NCBI GenBank assembly: GCA_963846715.1 | Contig: CAWJXA010000013.1 | Span: 524,541 to 588,540 of the forward strand | Source of the DNA: Bog-257 sp963846715 | GTDB lineage: Bacteria > Acidobacteriota > Terriglobia > Terriglobales > Acidobacteriaceae | Direction of reading: 5' to 3' | DNA length: 64,000 nucleotides | The notes under the pieces: model-generated | Told to the model about the DNA's origin: nothing | Seen by the model: the letters and a program-made list of their open reading frames with translations, nothing else | The model's database searches: none | Made by a program: the position numbers and the translations under genes | Shown: one piece after another, positions 45,210-52,513 of the stretch | Layout: the number at the start of each line of letters is the position of its first letter | Numbering within the stretch: position 1 is the first letter of the stretch

Positions 45210-46235
45210 CTATTGTATCTTGCCCCCGATTAGCTTTCGGGCGATGCCTGCGTACAGATCAATGGCCTCTAGCAATTGTCGCTTCTCGATGTACTCCCCC
45301 TCGGTGTGTGCGACATGAATTGAGCCGGGACCGATGAGCAATGGCTTGCCCCAATTCGTCAACGCTGGAATGTCAGTGGTGAAGGCTGCGACCATGGTTT
45401 CGATTCCAGGTACCGCGCCGAGTTCCAGGTAGGGAATCTCAAGTTTGAACTCCGCTTCGGCCTTGCCGGCGGCTGCAGCTACGATCTGATCACGCAATGC
45501 TTGCGCAGGACCGACGAGGCGAAATAGCAGATGTGCGCAAGCATGATCGGGGATGACGTTGGGTGCACGGCCTCCTTCGATCAGCCCAATGTTCATGGTG
45601 CACGGACCGGCTTTAGGATTGTTGGGCAGATCGAGTTTTCGGACGCTTTCCAATGCATCGAGCAGTTTTTCAATGGCCGACTCGCCGAGCTGAGGATAGG
45701 CGGAGTGTGCCATCTTGCCGCGCGCGGTCATCTCGACGCGCAGCGTACCTTTCGACGCCAGGGCCAGCTTGTTTTCCGTAGGTTCGCCATTAATCAGGAA
45801 CTTGGTACCACGCGGCTGCTGATTGGCCGTCTGCGCTCCCTGGCTGTCGCGCTCCTCGCCTACCAGGAAAAGCAGGCCGACGTGTACCCCTTCGGCTTTT
45901 AGCTTCTCTGCCGCGGCAATCTGTGCCGCAATGATGCCCTTGGCGTCACAGGAGCCCCGTCCATAAATGCGGTCGCCGGTTTCGGAAGAAGGGATGTGCG
46001 GCGGGACGGTATCCATGTGTGTGGAGAGCGCCAATTCAGGTCGTGAATGACCAGGTTGTTTTGCCCACACATTGAAGCGCTCCGCCTCGACCGGCATGCG
46101 TTCCACTTCGTAACCGAGATACTCGAGTTCGGCAGCCAGGGCGTTTCCCACCGCGGCTTCTTGCCCGGTGGTCGATTCAATGTCAATCAGCTTGCGCGTC
46201 AGGGCAAAAACATCCATCTCAGAAGGATAGCCCAT
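45210..46235 (-). CDS. M20 family metallopeptidase (ArgE/DapE-like)
   Basis: This 341-residue protein has the M20 metal-binding motifs: LALSTHMDTVPPH (His and Asp), GRGSCDAKGIIAAQ (bridging Asp), VGEERDSQGA (catalytic Glu pair) and INGEPTENKL. A dimerisation domain follows (KMAHSAYPQLGESAIEKLLDALE), with the last His in GPGSIHVAHTEGEYI. It may start at ATG 46235 or at ATG 46217 (MDVFALT). It hydrolyses an amide such as an N-acetylated amino acid or peptide; the exact substrate is unclear. Confidence 0.9.
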   Translation of the reverse strand: MGYPSEMDVFALTRKLIDIESTTGQEAAVGNALAAELEYLGYEVERMPVEAERFNVWAKQPGHSRPELALSTHMDTVPPHIPSSETGDRIYGRGSCDAKGIIAAQIAAAEKLKAEGVHVGLLFLVGEERDSQGAQTANQQPRGTKFLINGEPTENKLALASKGTLRVEMTARGKMAHSAYPQLGESAIEKLLDALESVRKLDLPNNPKAGPCTMNIGLIEGGRAPNVIPDHACAHLLFRLVGPAQALRDQIVAAAAGKAEAEFKLEIPYLELGAVPGIETMVAAFTTDIPALTNWGKPLLIGPGSIHVAHTEGEYIEKRQLLEAIDLYAGIARKLIGGKIQ

Positions 46236-46244
46236 GGCAGCGAC

Positions 46245-47168
46245 TCACTGTGTGAGTGTAGGCCTCAATTGCCTTGAGTGGGCCAGCTTGAACGGATGCT
46301 CGAAGCTTAGGTACAAAAGCAACCCCTTATCGCCAGCACTGGGGCCGACCCCGACAGGGAATCCAATCCCAGGAACAATCTGCAGGCCGCTCTTGAAGTT
46401 GTAAGCCCAGCGTATGCCAGGGCTGACATATAGGTCGTGCCGCTGGTTGGTTTTTCCGGGAGCCATAACTTCAGCGTTAGACGTCCACAAGGTCTCGAGC
46501 AGGGCATTGAACCGTGGCTTAATGAGCCACACGACCGACTGGCCGAGGTTCGTGCTAACCGCCTGCGCTTTCTGTTGACGCTCGTTTCGAGCTTGAGGCA
46601 CCCAGGTTACTCCGGCGTTCCAATGGGTCACGATGTAGCGATTGAGCACGAGACTGACGGGAAGCTCAGTTTGAATTCCAGCGCCGCCAATGCCACGGCC
46701 CTCAACCTGACTGCCCGTCGGCAATAAAAGGGAGATGCGTGGGGCGATGGCAACACGGGTTTCGCCGGTGCCTAGCAATTGATAGCGATAGTTAATGAAG
46801 GTGTCACCCCATCCCACGCCGGAGGAAGGAATGTCTCCAGCATGGGTGGCGGCAACTGTGACGCTCAGTTGGTGCTTCAGCGAGCGTAGCGGCCATTCAT
46901 CGGTTTGGGCGAAGGCCCAGTCACCGGTGGAGAGCTTCTGAAAGTAACTGATGTGCTGAATGACGCCGTCTTCCTGGTTGTAGGCTTCCTCGATGAGAAA
47001 GCTATTGTCCTGAATGGGAGGCGGAGCGGGAGCCTGGTCGCTATCGGTGACCGACACCGGCGGCAAAGGTGCAACCGCGTTGGAAACGCTGGCAGCGGTG
47101 CCGGCAAAGGCGCAACCGGACCAAGTAAGGAGAAGTAGCGAGAGGATGTGCGTTTTGAAGGAGGTCAT
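46245..47168 (-). CDS. outer-membrane beta-barrel protein (MetA-pathway/transporter type)
   Basis: This 307-residue protein has a signal peptide (cleavage near AFAG), a short Pro-rich segment, and a beta-barrel of alternating strands (YFQKLSTGDWAFAQTDEWPL, WGDTFINYRYQLLG, RVAIAPRISLLLPTGS, RHDLYVSPGIRWAYNF). It resembles the phenol-MetA degradation or generic transporter family of small OM proteins. The last residues (LRPTLTQ) lack the usual terminal aromatic. A Fur-like box lies about 25 nt before the ATG, suggesting metal control. Confidence 0.75.
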   Translation of the reverse strand: MTSFKTHILSLLLLTWSGCAFAGTAASVSNAVAPLPPVSVTDSDQAPAPPPIQDNSFLIEEAYNQEDGVIQHISYFQKLSTGDWAFAQTDEWPLRSLKHQLSVTVAATHAGDIPSSGVGWGDTFINYRYQLLGTGETRVAIAPRISLLLPTGSQVEGRGIGGAGIQTELPVSLVLNRYIVTHWNAGVTWVPQARNERQQKAQAVSTNLGQSVVWLIKPRFNALLETLWTSNAEVMAPGKTNQRHDLYVSPGIRWAYNFKSGLQIVPGIGFPVGVGPSAGDKGLLLYLSFEHPFKLAHSRQLRPTLTQ

Positions 47169-47193
47169 GAGTGCTGCCCTGACTACTTGAAAT

Positions 47194-47208
47194 TGAAATT
47201 CATTTTCA
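47194..47208 (-). promoter_or_regulatory. Fur-like box upstream of outer-membrane gene
   Basis: Read on the minus strand, TGAAAAT-G-AATTTCA fits the 7-1-7 inverted architecture of Fur-family sites (6 of 7 arm positions pair). It sits inside a longer 25-bp palindromic stretch (47186-47210), about 25 nt before the start at 47168. Iron, zinc or manganese control is inferred. Confidence 0.5.
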
Positions 47209-47374
47209 AGTTACTTTGTAGGGTAAGGCGGGGGCGGGCACCCCGCCGTGACGCAGCTCACAGGCCTGCGTGATGCGGGAAACTCAGACGAGGGTGGCAA
47301 AACAATCGCAGTGAACGCCCCTGGGGTGGGCATACGGACCAGCTGGTACTGCATCCAACCGGGCCGGAGGACTA

Positions 47375-47596
47375 ATGCGTCCCTTAGCTTGGATCGGAAT
47401 TATCGTGCTAGTCTTGGGAATCCTCTCGTTCATCATGCCTTATTCCACTAGCCATACTCGCGGCGTCAAGGTCGGAGATGCTTCCATGGGCATCACAACC
47501 CACCGCGAGGAAAAGCTATCGCCGGCCATTGGTGGGATCCTTTGCGCCGCCGGAGTGGTGTTGCTTATCGCCGGCTCGCGTAAAGTCGTCGCTTGA
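47375..47596 (+). CDS. small two-helix membrane protein
   Basis: This 73-residue protein has GGAGG 4 nt before the ATG. Helix 1 (about 3-21, LAWIGIIVLVLGILSFIM) and helix 2 (about 48-66, IGGILCAAGVVLLIAG) flank a polar loop (HTRGVKVGDASMGITTHREEK). Similar small proteins of unknown function occur in Acidobacteria. A terminator-like hairpin follows at 47693. Confidence 0.75.
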   Translation: MRPLAWIGIIVLVLGILSFIMPYSTSHTRGVKVGDASMGITTHREEKLSPAIGGILCAAGVVLLIAGSRKVVA

Positions 47597-47692
47597 TAAG
47601 TTAGAACAGTTTGAGGACTGGCTGCGCCCGCGCAAGAAAGACACAAGCGCGTGGGTGGCGGCGGTGGCTTGTCCTACAGGGCACCTTCCTAT

Positions 47693-47724
47693 CTGCAGAT
47701 CCCCGGTCAGGGGCGCAGTTTTTT
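47693..47724 (+). terminator. intrinsic terminator
   Basis: CTGC-agat-CCCC (47693-47704) pairs with GGGG-c-GCAG (47710-47718) around a 5-nt loop, followed by six T. It ends transcription from the small membrane protein gene, which finishes about 100 nt upstream. Confidence 0.7.
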
Positions 47725-47794
47725 CTTTGAAATAGGAAGGGTGGGCTATATCCTCTATCGGAATTTACCCTCCAGGAAAAGAGGCTTCTGAAAA

Positions 47795-48175
47795 ATGTCC
47801 GTCCTTCGTCGGATAGGTCTCGGGACAGCTGTGGTCATCCTTGTTGGTTCTCCGCTACTGCACGCCCTGACGCAACGTGATGACAGCGCCGGTGCAGCGG
47901 CCGGCTGCTTCGCATGCAGTAGCTTCGTCGTGTTCTTGATTGTCGCGATGATCGTGCTCAACATCGCGTTACTGGTGTGGGTTGCGCGTGATGCTAAGGC
48001 CCGCGGCATGGATAGCGCGATACTCTGGATGCTACTGGTTATGTTCACCGGAGTGATTGGACTGGTGATCTACCTCTTCGCGAGACCACAAGGGAACATG
48101 GTGCAATGCCCAAACTGTCACAACAAGAGGCTACAAGCGAGCGTAAGGTGCCCGCACTGTGGCATTGGCGTCTAA
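47795..48175 (+). CDS. membrane protein with C-terminal zinc ribbon
   Basis: This 126-residue protein has a signal-like first helix (about 7-25), a PLDc_N-like pair of helices (about 43-65, VFLIVAMIVLNIALLVWVARDAKARG, and about 74-93, WMLLVMFTGVIGLVIYLFARPQG) and a C-terminal zinc ribbon CPNCHNKRLQASVRCPHCG. The zinc ribbon should face the cytoplasm. The function is unknown. Its 3' end overlaps the YidD-like gene by 70 nt. Confidence 0.8.
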   Translation: MSVLRRIGLGTAVVILVGSPLLHALTQRDDSAGAAAGCFACSSFVVFLIVAMIVLNIALLVWVARDAKARGMDSAILWMLLVMFTGVIGLVIYLFARPQGNMVQCPNCHNKRLQASVRCPHCGIGV

Positions 48176-48471
48176 GAGCACTTCTTATAGCAATCGCGCT
48201 GGGGGCTGTGCTTTTCTGCCGGGATGCATTGCGCCCTCCAGAGAAGCAGATAAGTTCGCGTGTTTGCGTCGACCTGGTGCATGTTTATCAGGAACATGGC
48301 CGTCCGCTCACGAGCAAATTTATCCGCTGCCGCTATCGGCCCACTTGTTCGGAGTACTCAGTGCAGGCTTTTCAGAAGTTCGGCTTCCTGCGCGGGCTTC
48401 TACTTAGCGCGAGGCGTGTCAGTTCCTGCCGGACGCGGGTTCCGATGGGCACCTATGATCCGATTCCGTGA
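48106..48471 (+). CDS. yidD: YidD-like membrane protein insertion efficiency factor
   Basis: This 121-residue protein has a membrane helix at about residues 23-40. The YidD core follows: CRYRPTCSEYSVQAFQKFGFLRGLLLSARRVSSC and a C-terminal GTYDPIP, matching the family pattern CRxxPTCSxY...R...C...G.DPxP. YidD proteins help YidC-dependent membrane insertion. Most are about 70-100 residues and lie between rnpA and yidC; this longer one lies away from that locus, and its first 24 codons overlap the upstream gene in another frame. It may be a second paralogue. Confidence 0.7.
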   Translation: MPKLSQQEATSERKVPALWHWRLRALLIAIALGAVLFCRDALRPPEKQISSRVCVDLVHVYQEHGRPLTSKFIRCRYRPTCSEYSVQAFQKFGFLRGLLLSARRVSSCRTRVPMGTYDPIP

Positions 48472-48609
48472 TTAGTTACAGCAGTGCACTGCTGCGATTG
48501 GCGTCAACCGTTATCTTGGGATTCCCATCCGCGAAGACTCACCTGGCGGGTGTTCCAGTGCTGGCTTTGGCTTGTCTGGGCACTTCCCGGATGGTGTATC
48601 CGCTCGTAC

Positions 48610-48634
48610 GGGTAGTGCGGGACTTCAGGACCGC
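48610..48634. repeat. REP-like hairpin (CTTCAG family)
   Basis: GGGTAGTGCGG-GACTTCAGGA-CCGC repeats the motif seen at 17286, 32689 and 50301. A half-copy lies at 48860-48878, directly at the right end of the family B element. The 558-bp gap 48472-49029 holds these repeats and no clear gene. Confidence 0.65.
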
Positions 48635-48696
48635 GTACGGGGCAAGAAGAAAAATCGCTTAAGTACGATGTTTGGCTGAGGCGGAACGCGGCGCTG

Positions 48697-48862
48697 AAGA
48701 ATCCGTACGAAACCTCTGCCGTCCGCTAAAGCGCACTCGAGATTTCCCGCTGCTGCTTTCCCACTGCTGAAAGCAGTGGGCTCTCACCTGTCGCCGCAGG
48801 GCGGCTGGTTAATACTTTGTTCCACCGGTTGGCCGACTAGCAGAGTTTCGTAACAGACTCTG
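48697..48862. mobile_element. family B MITE-like element, copy 1
   Basis: The terminal inverted repeats are related to GGCTGTTACGAAACCTCTG (left about 48700-48718, right about 48841-48860); the left arm has diverged. The interior has hairpin CCCACTGC-TGAA-AGCAGTGGG, a GCCGC-rich segment and CTTTGTTCCACC. It is roughly 85% identical by eye to the copy at 51634-51796. It is non-coding. Confidence 0.7.
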
Positions 48863-49029
48863 AAGCGCCGCACTACCCGTGCAAATCGGATACATCTGTT
48901 AAGCAACCGCTATAGGTGGTCACAGGTTGCCTGGTTTATTAGGAGACACCTGCATCAGAACCGGCCTTAATGAGACATCTCGCGCCAACCCCAGCCCATC
49001 TGAGTTAGAAGTTCCAAACAGGAGGCAAT

Positions 49030-49221
49030 ATGTCAGACCAGCTCAACAAGCAGCAGAATCAGGGAACTCAGCAGGACGATTGGAAGAAGAACAATCCGAA
49101 CCAGCAGGGCGGACAGCAGGGTGGCCAAAGCGGGCAGCAGAGTGGCGAAAGCGGCCAGCAAAAGACCCCTCAGTCTGATCGCGATCAGTTCAACAAGGAC
49201 CAGCAGAAGAAACAGGCTTAA
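49030..49221 (+). CDS. small Gln/Gly/Asn-rich hydrophilic protein
   Basis: These 63 residues are almost entirely polar, with Gln, Gly, Ser, Asn and Lys dominating (NQQGGQQGGQSGQQSGESGQQ) and no hydrophobic core. An excellent AGGAGG lies 4 nt before the ATG, which argues for a real, well-translated gene. The composition resembles hydrophilins or desiccation-protective proteins. No signal peptide is present. The function is unknown; a protective or disordered role is inferred. Confidence 0.7.
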   Translation: MSDQLNKQQNQGTQQDDWKKNNPNQQGGQQGGQSGQQSGESGQQKTPQSDRDQFNKDQQKKQA

Positions 49222-49386
49222 CCAGGCGATTTGCTGGACGGCGACTCACGGGGTGCCCAAATAGTTGAACCTGGCTAGTTGGGACAATAGGTGCAAATCC
49301 TCACGGCTTCGAACAGCCTCTGACCGGCCTTCGAAGCCGTTTGGTCTTACTCAGAATGTGAGATGCCTTTGGCAAACAATAAATGA

Positions 49387-49407
49387 GGCGCCCGCTATTC
49401 AGGCGCC
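49387..49407 (-). terminator. possible terminator of the PEP-CTERM gene
   Basis: GGCGCC (49402-49407) and GGCGCC (49387-49392) pair in the leftward transcript, followed by a moderately T-rich TCATTTATTGTTT. It is a weak candidate about 40-60 nt after the stop. Confidence 0.35.
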
Positions 49408-49448
49408 CCGTTGAGATAAAGCAGCAAAGATAACCTTTGCGCCACCTT

Positions 49449-50048
49449 TTACTTCAGTTTTCTGCGGACCATTCCACCGACCGTCAACAACCCGGTACCC
49501 AGCAATAACAGGCTGCTCGGCTCCGGTGTCGTTCCAGTGCCGCTCTGCGACACGGAAACGTTGTCGAGGGCGATGTATGCTGGATCATCGCGGAACGAAA
49601 ACTGGATTGTGTCGCTGCCAGTTCCCGTCTCCGTGAAGGTGAATTGGCTCCAGTTCGCGCCGGTGTTGGGATCGCTGAAGCTGAGTACGGGGACGCCATC
49701 CCAGGTAGCGCTGAAGTCGCTGGGGTCGTCGCCCACCGAGGCCAGCCAGAAGCTGAAGGTGTAGTGCGCACCTGCGGTTGTGGCGAACGTCTGGCTCAGG
49801 GTGCCATCGCTGCCTACGGGACCCATGACAGTGTAGAAGCCATCCATGTCCTGACCGCCAGCGTAAACATAAAATGGACCACTTACCACTTCTGTATCTT
49901 CGAAATTGCCGCCTTCCGTCCAGCCAGTGAAATCGCCACTCTGGAAACTGCCGTTATTCAGAAGGTTGGGGCTAGCAAAGGCCGTTGGTGCTCCCACCAG
50001 TAAGACCAGTACGAGAGCGGAGACGGCCACGAGGGCTTTTTGTCGCAT
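49449..50048 (-). CDS. PEP-CTERM sorting-domain exported protein
   Basis: The ATG at 50048 follows GGAGG by 4 nt and gives 199 residues. A signal peptide (cleavage near AFAS) precedes a jelly-roll carbohydrate-binding-like domain (LLNNGSFQSGDFTGWTEGG, FSFWLASVGDDPSDFSATWDGVPV, YIALDNVSVSQSG). The C-terminus is a canonical PEP-CTERM signal: TPEPSSLLLLGTGLLTVGG and MVRRKLK. It should be processed by an exosortase at the inner membrane and exported, often to extracellular polysaccharide. No exosortase gene is in the window. Confidence 0.92.
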   Translation of the reverse strand: MRQKALVAVSALVLVLLVGAPTAFASPNLLNNGSFQSGDFTGWTEGGNFEDTEVVSGPFYVYAGGQDMDGFYTVMGPVGSDGTLSQTFATTAGAHYTFSFWLASVGDDPSDFSATWDGVPVLSFSDPNTGANWSQFTFTETGTGSDTIQFSFRDDPAYIALDNVSVSQSGTGTTPEPSSLLLLGTGLLTVGGMVRRKLK

Positions 50049-50300
50049 GTTTCCTCCGGGGCTGAGTTTGGCACTACTGCCAGAATCCCAGGAGCTACGA
50101 TGCAATTCGAGCTCCATTTCAGGGCCATTATTTTCTTACAGTTAGCAGTCGTCTATTACACGAAAGTTGCAGAGTGTTGCGCATCTCAGTGAAACAGAGC
50201 GGTCTATGGGATTGTTGGGCAACGAAGCGGGCGAGTGACCAAAACGGGCATTGTTGGGATTCGCTATAGCGGTTCCTCAACAGGCGGAGCCGATCTGGAC

Positions 50301-50330
50301 GGGTAGTGCGGCGCTTCGCGCTGCGTCCGC
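50301..50330. repeat. REP-like hairpin (CTTCAG family), degenerate
   Basis: GGGTAGTGCGGCGCTTCGCG at 50301-50320 is a diverged copy of the repeat. A half-copy CTGAAGGCCCGCACTACCC lies at 50551-50569, abutting the right end of the family B element. The gap 50049-50769 holds these repeats and no clear gene. Confidence 0.55.
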
Positions 50331-50380
50331 CTCAGTCAAACACCCCTAAACGATTTTTCCTGTCGCCCTATACGCGGGCC

Positions 50381-50554
50381 TGAAGAGGCTGTGTCGCAAC
50401 CAGTGCCGCCGCTCCGCGGCTCGATTATTTTCCCACTTACCGCGGGCTTACGCCCGCGGCTAACACAAATATCGCCGCTGCGCGGCTGGATGCGTGCCTT
50501 CTGCTAGCTTGTTCCACCACGGAATCGCATGCGGGGTCGCGACACAGTCTCTGA
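50381..50554. mobile_element. family B MITE-like element, copy 2 (diverged)
   Basis: Ends AGAGGCTGTGTCGCAACC (left) and the complement of GGTCGCGACACAGTCTCT (right) match at 16 of 18. The interior has CCGCGGGC-TTAC-GCCCGCGG and the shared CTTGTTCCACC near the right end. It is clearly related in plan to the copies at 48697 and 51634 but diverged in sequence. Confidence 0.6.
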
Positions 50555-50769
50555 AGGCCCGCACTACCCGTATCAGCGGATACACCAATCCGAGAAGTGG
50601 TCTAGCCTGCTGCCCTGCCGAACTTGTGGATCTGCGAATCTCGCTTGATTGAAGCAGGAACCAAGGCTTCGGCTTTTTTGTTGGTACTCCGCCCACGCTG
50701 TGGTACATTCCGGCCCGGCGATCTACGACTGTCTAAAACCGCCTAGCTGCTTTTCAAAAGAGGACATAC

Positions 50770-51609
50770 ATGATGAGCAAAGCAATGCTGTATTTCTTGA
50801 ATCGGGTTACTGCCGGCAAGAGCCTTATGGCATTCCTGATGTTGGGCCTCGCCATTCTCTATCTCTCGACAGGCTGCACCGCGCAGGAGGCGGGGCAGGT
50901 TAAGTTCGTCAATTCCTGCAAATATAGTCTGACCTTCAATTCCACTGGCCCGCAGCTAGGTACGTTGGCCGCCGGTGGGCAAAAGGTGGTCGCGATTTCG
51001 TCCTTCAACCAAGGCGGACAGAACCGAATCATCGTTTACCCTAACCTCACCGACGGCCAATGCCCGGATTGCGATGGTTGGACAGACTTGGGCGGACCTC
51101 CGGGAACGAAGCAACGCGAAGGCTGGATGTGGGAGGGCAACGATGCGAAGTACGCAGCCTACTGCAATCCGAGTCTCAGCGGACGCGGGATATGTGTGCA
51201 GCAGCATAACTGCTGCGGCGCAGGCATGGTCCAGGATGGGACTTTCGGCACGCATTTTGAGTTCACCCCCAAAGGGACGCCGACGAACGACTTCGTTAAT
51301 TTGAGTACGAACTATGGTTCGGGACCGCACTCGCCGCCCAATCTCTGTCCCAAGGGTGGCCCTGACGACTGTGTGGACAAAGCAGCCGTCATCTTTTACA
51401 ACGTGCCGATCGAATGGACAACCAACCAGAATTGTTCGTTCACCACCAAGGGGACACAGGTAAAAGGTGGGAAGTGTATCGCGGCGAATTGTGCAGATGC
51501 TTATCAGCACCCGACCGACGACAAGCAGGTGGCCTGTCCGGTAAATGCAAGCCGCGGCTACGTTGTGACCTATTGTCCGTCCGGATCGAACATGCCGAAT
51601 CCTAAGTAG
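50770..51609 (+). CDS. thaumatin-like lipoprotein
   Basis: This 279-residue protein has a hydrophobic N-terminus ending in the lipobox LSTGC (Cys about residue 36). The mature part is cysteine-rich (about 16 Cys) and matches thaumatin-like proteins: VKFVNSCKYSLTFNSTGPQLGTLAAGG at the start, NCCGAGMVQDGTFGTHFEF in the middle, and CADAYQHPTDDKQVACPVNASRGYVVTYCP at the end, equivalent to the plant CPDAYSYPxDD...FTCP segment. GAGG lies 6 nt before the ATG. Thaumatin-like proteins bind or cleave beta-glucans, some in antifungal defence. This one would be lipid-anchored outside the inner membrane. Confidence 0.82.
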   Translation: MMSKAMLYFLNRVTAGKSLMAFLMLGLAILYLSTGCTAQEAGQVKFVNSCKYSLTFNSTGPQLGTLAAGGQKVVAISSFNQGGQNRIIVYPNLTDGQCPDCDGWTDLGGPPGTKQREGWMWEGNDAKYAAYCNPSLSGRGICVQQHNCCGAGMVQDGTFGTHFEFTPKGTPTNDFVNLSTNYGSGPHSPPNLCPKGGPDDCVDKAAVIFYNVPIEWTTNQNCSFTTKGTQVKGGKCIAANCADAYQHPTDDKQVACPVNASRGYVVTYCPSGSNMPNPK

Positions 51610-51633
51610 TAGCAAGCTGGACGCGGCGCGGAA

Positions 51634-51796
51634 GCGGCTGTTACGAAACCTCTGCCGTCCGCTGAAGCAGACTCGGGATTTCCCACCTACGCCTTCCCAC
51701 ACCTGAAAGGTGTGGGCTATCATCTGCCGCCGCGGGGCGGCTGGTTAGTACTTTGTTCCACCAGTTGGCCGACTGTCAGAGTTTCGTAACAGCCGC
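51634..51796. mobile_element. family B MITE-like element, copy 3 (best preserved)
   Basis: Terminal inverted repeats GCGGCTGTTACGAAAC(C)TCTG occur at 51634-51654 and, inverted, at 51777-51796, differing by one extra C. The 163-bp interior has CCCACACC-TGAA-AGGTGTGGG, the GCCGCCGCGGGGCGGC block and TACTTTGTTCCACC. It is non-coding and closely similar to the copy at 48697-48862. Confidence 0.8.
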
Positions 51797-51871
51797 TGAA
51801 GCACCGCTCCGCCGATCTCCGCTCGGCTATGCTGATTCGAAACACTTGCCAGCTCTCCCGGATGCTCGAGC

Positions 51872-52354
51872 CTACTTCACGCCCAAAATTTCCACACTGG
51901 AAGTGATGGCGAACGCGGGAATGAGCGAGCGATAGACGGGGCAGCGTTGCGCATACACCCCATGTACACGCTCCACGGTGTCACGCACCACGGAGGGGTC
52001 GTCGGCGCGGAGATGATGGGTCACATGCACGCGCTTGATGATCAGCACACCGCCTTCATCCTCGACTTCACCGCGAACCTCGCAGCTGAGGCGGCCATTC
52101 TTGGCGTCGATTTGGCGCGCATCCAGCGCGCCGGCAAAGGTGCCCAGCATTCAACCGCCCAGGGCGGCGACCACGTAGTCGATGGTAGCCGCATGAGGCT
52201 CGGGCAGGCGGGCCTCGTCGATGCCGTAGTGTTTGGCGATACCGCCATGAACGCTAAACATGACAGGCTGAGGTTCGCCGGGTAGCCAGGCACGGCGCAG
52301 CGGGCCCTTGATGCGCTCGATGCGCACGTTCGATGTGTAGACGACTTCAGGCAT
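51872..52354 (-). CDS. OsmC family protein, probable selenoprotein (UGA = Sec68)
   Basis: The ATG at 52354 follows GGAGG by 5 nt. The frame runs to 51872 except for one TGA at 52151-52153. It lies inside the most conserved OsmC segment, DYVVAALGG-(UGA)-MLGTFAGALDARQI, exactly where the peroxidatic cysteine is expected. The resolving Cys138 is intact (QRCPVYRSL). Before and after the UGA the sequence is a normal OsmC fold of 160 residues, with no other lesion. A SECIS-like hairpin follows immediately. OsmC proteins reduce organic hydroperoxides, and Sec-containing OsmC homologues are known. A nonsense mutation is the alternative, but the position and the hairpin favour selenocysteine. Confidence 0.82.
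52114..52132 (-). promoter_or_regulatory. candidate bacterial SECIS element in the OsmC gene
   Basis: In the mRNA the UGA is followed after 18 nt by a perfect 7-bp stem GGCGCGC-UGGAU-GCGCGCC. The apical loop lies 26-30 nt after the UGA and has G at its second position. This fits the loose bacterial SECIS rule: a short stem with a G near the loop start, loop roughly 16-37 nt from the UGA. Confidence 0.7.
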
Positions 52355-52513
52355 GGATGCCTCCAGATGTAGAGTCATTCTACCCGGCTGGCGGAAACGA
52401 TGGGTTCGATGGCTGAGCGGAGTTCCTCCCGCAGGAATGACAAGGCCATCGCGGACAGAATTGCTGGCTGAGTCACACGGTCCATGCGACCCAGCCAGTA
52501 AGGATGGCTTCGT

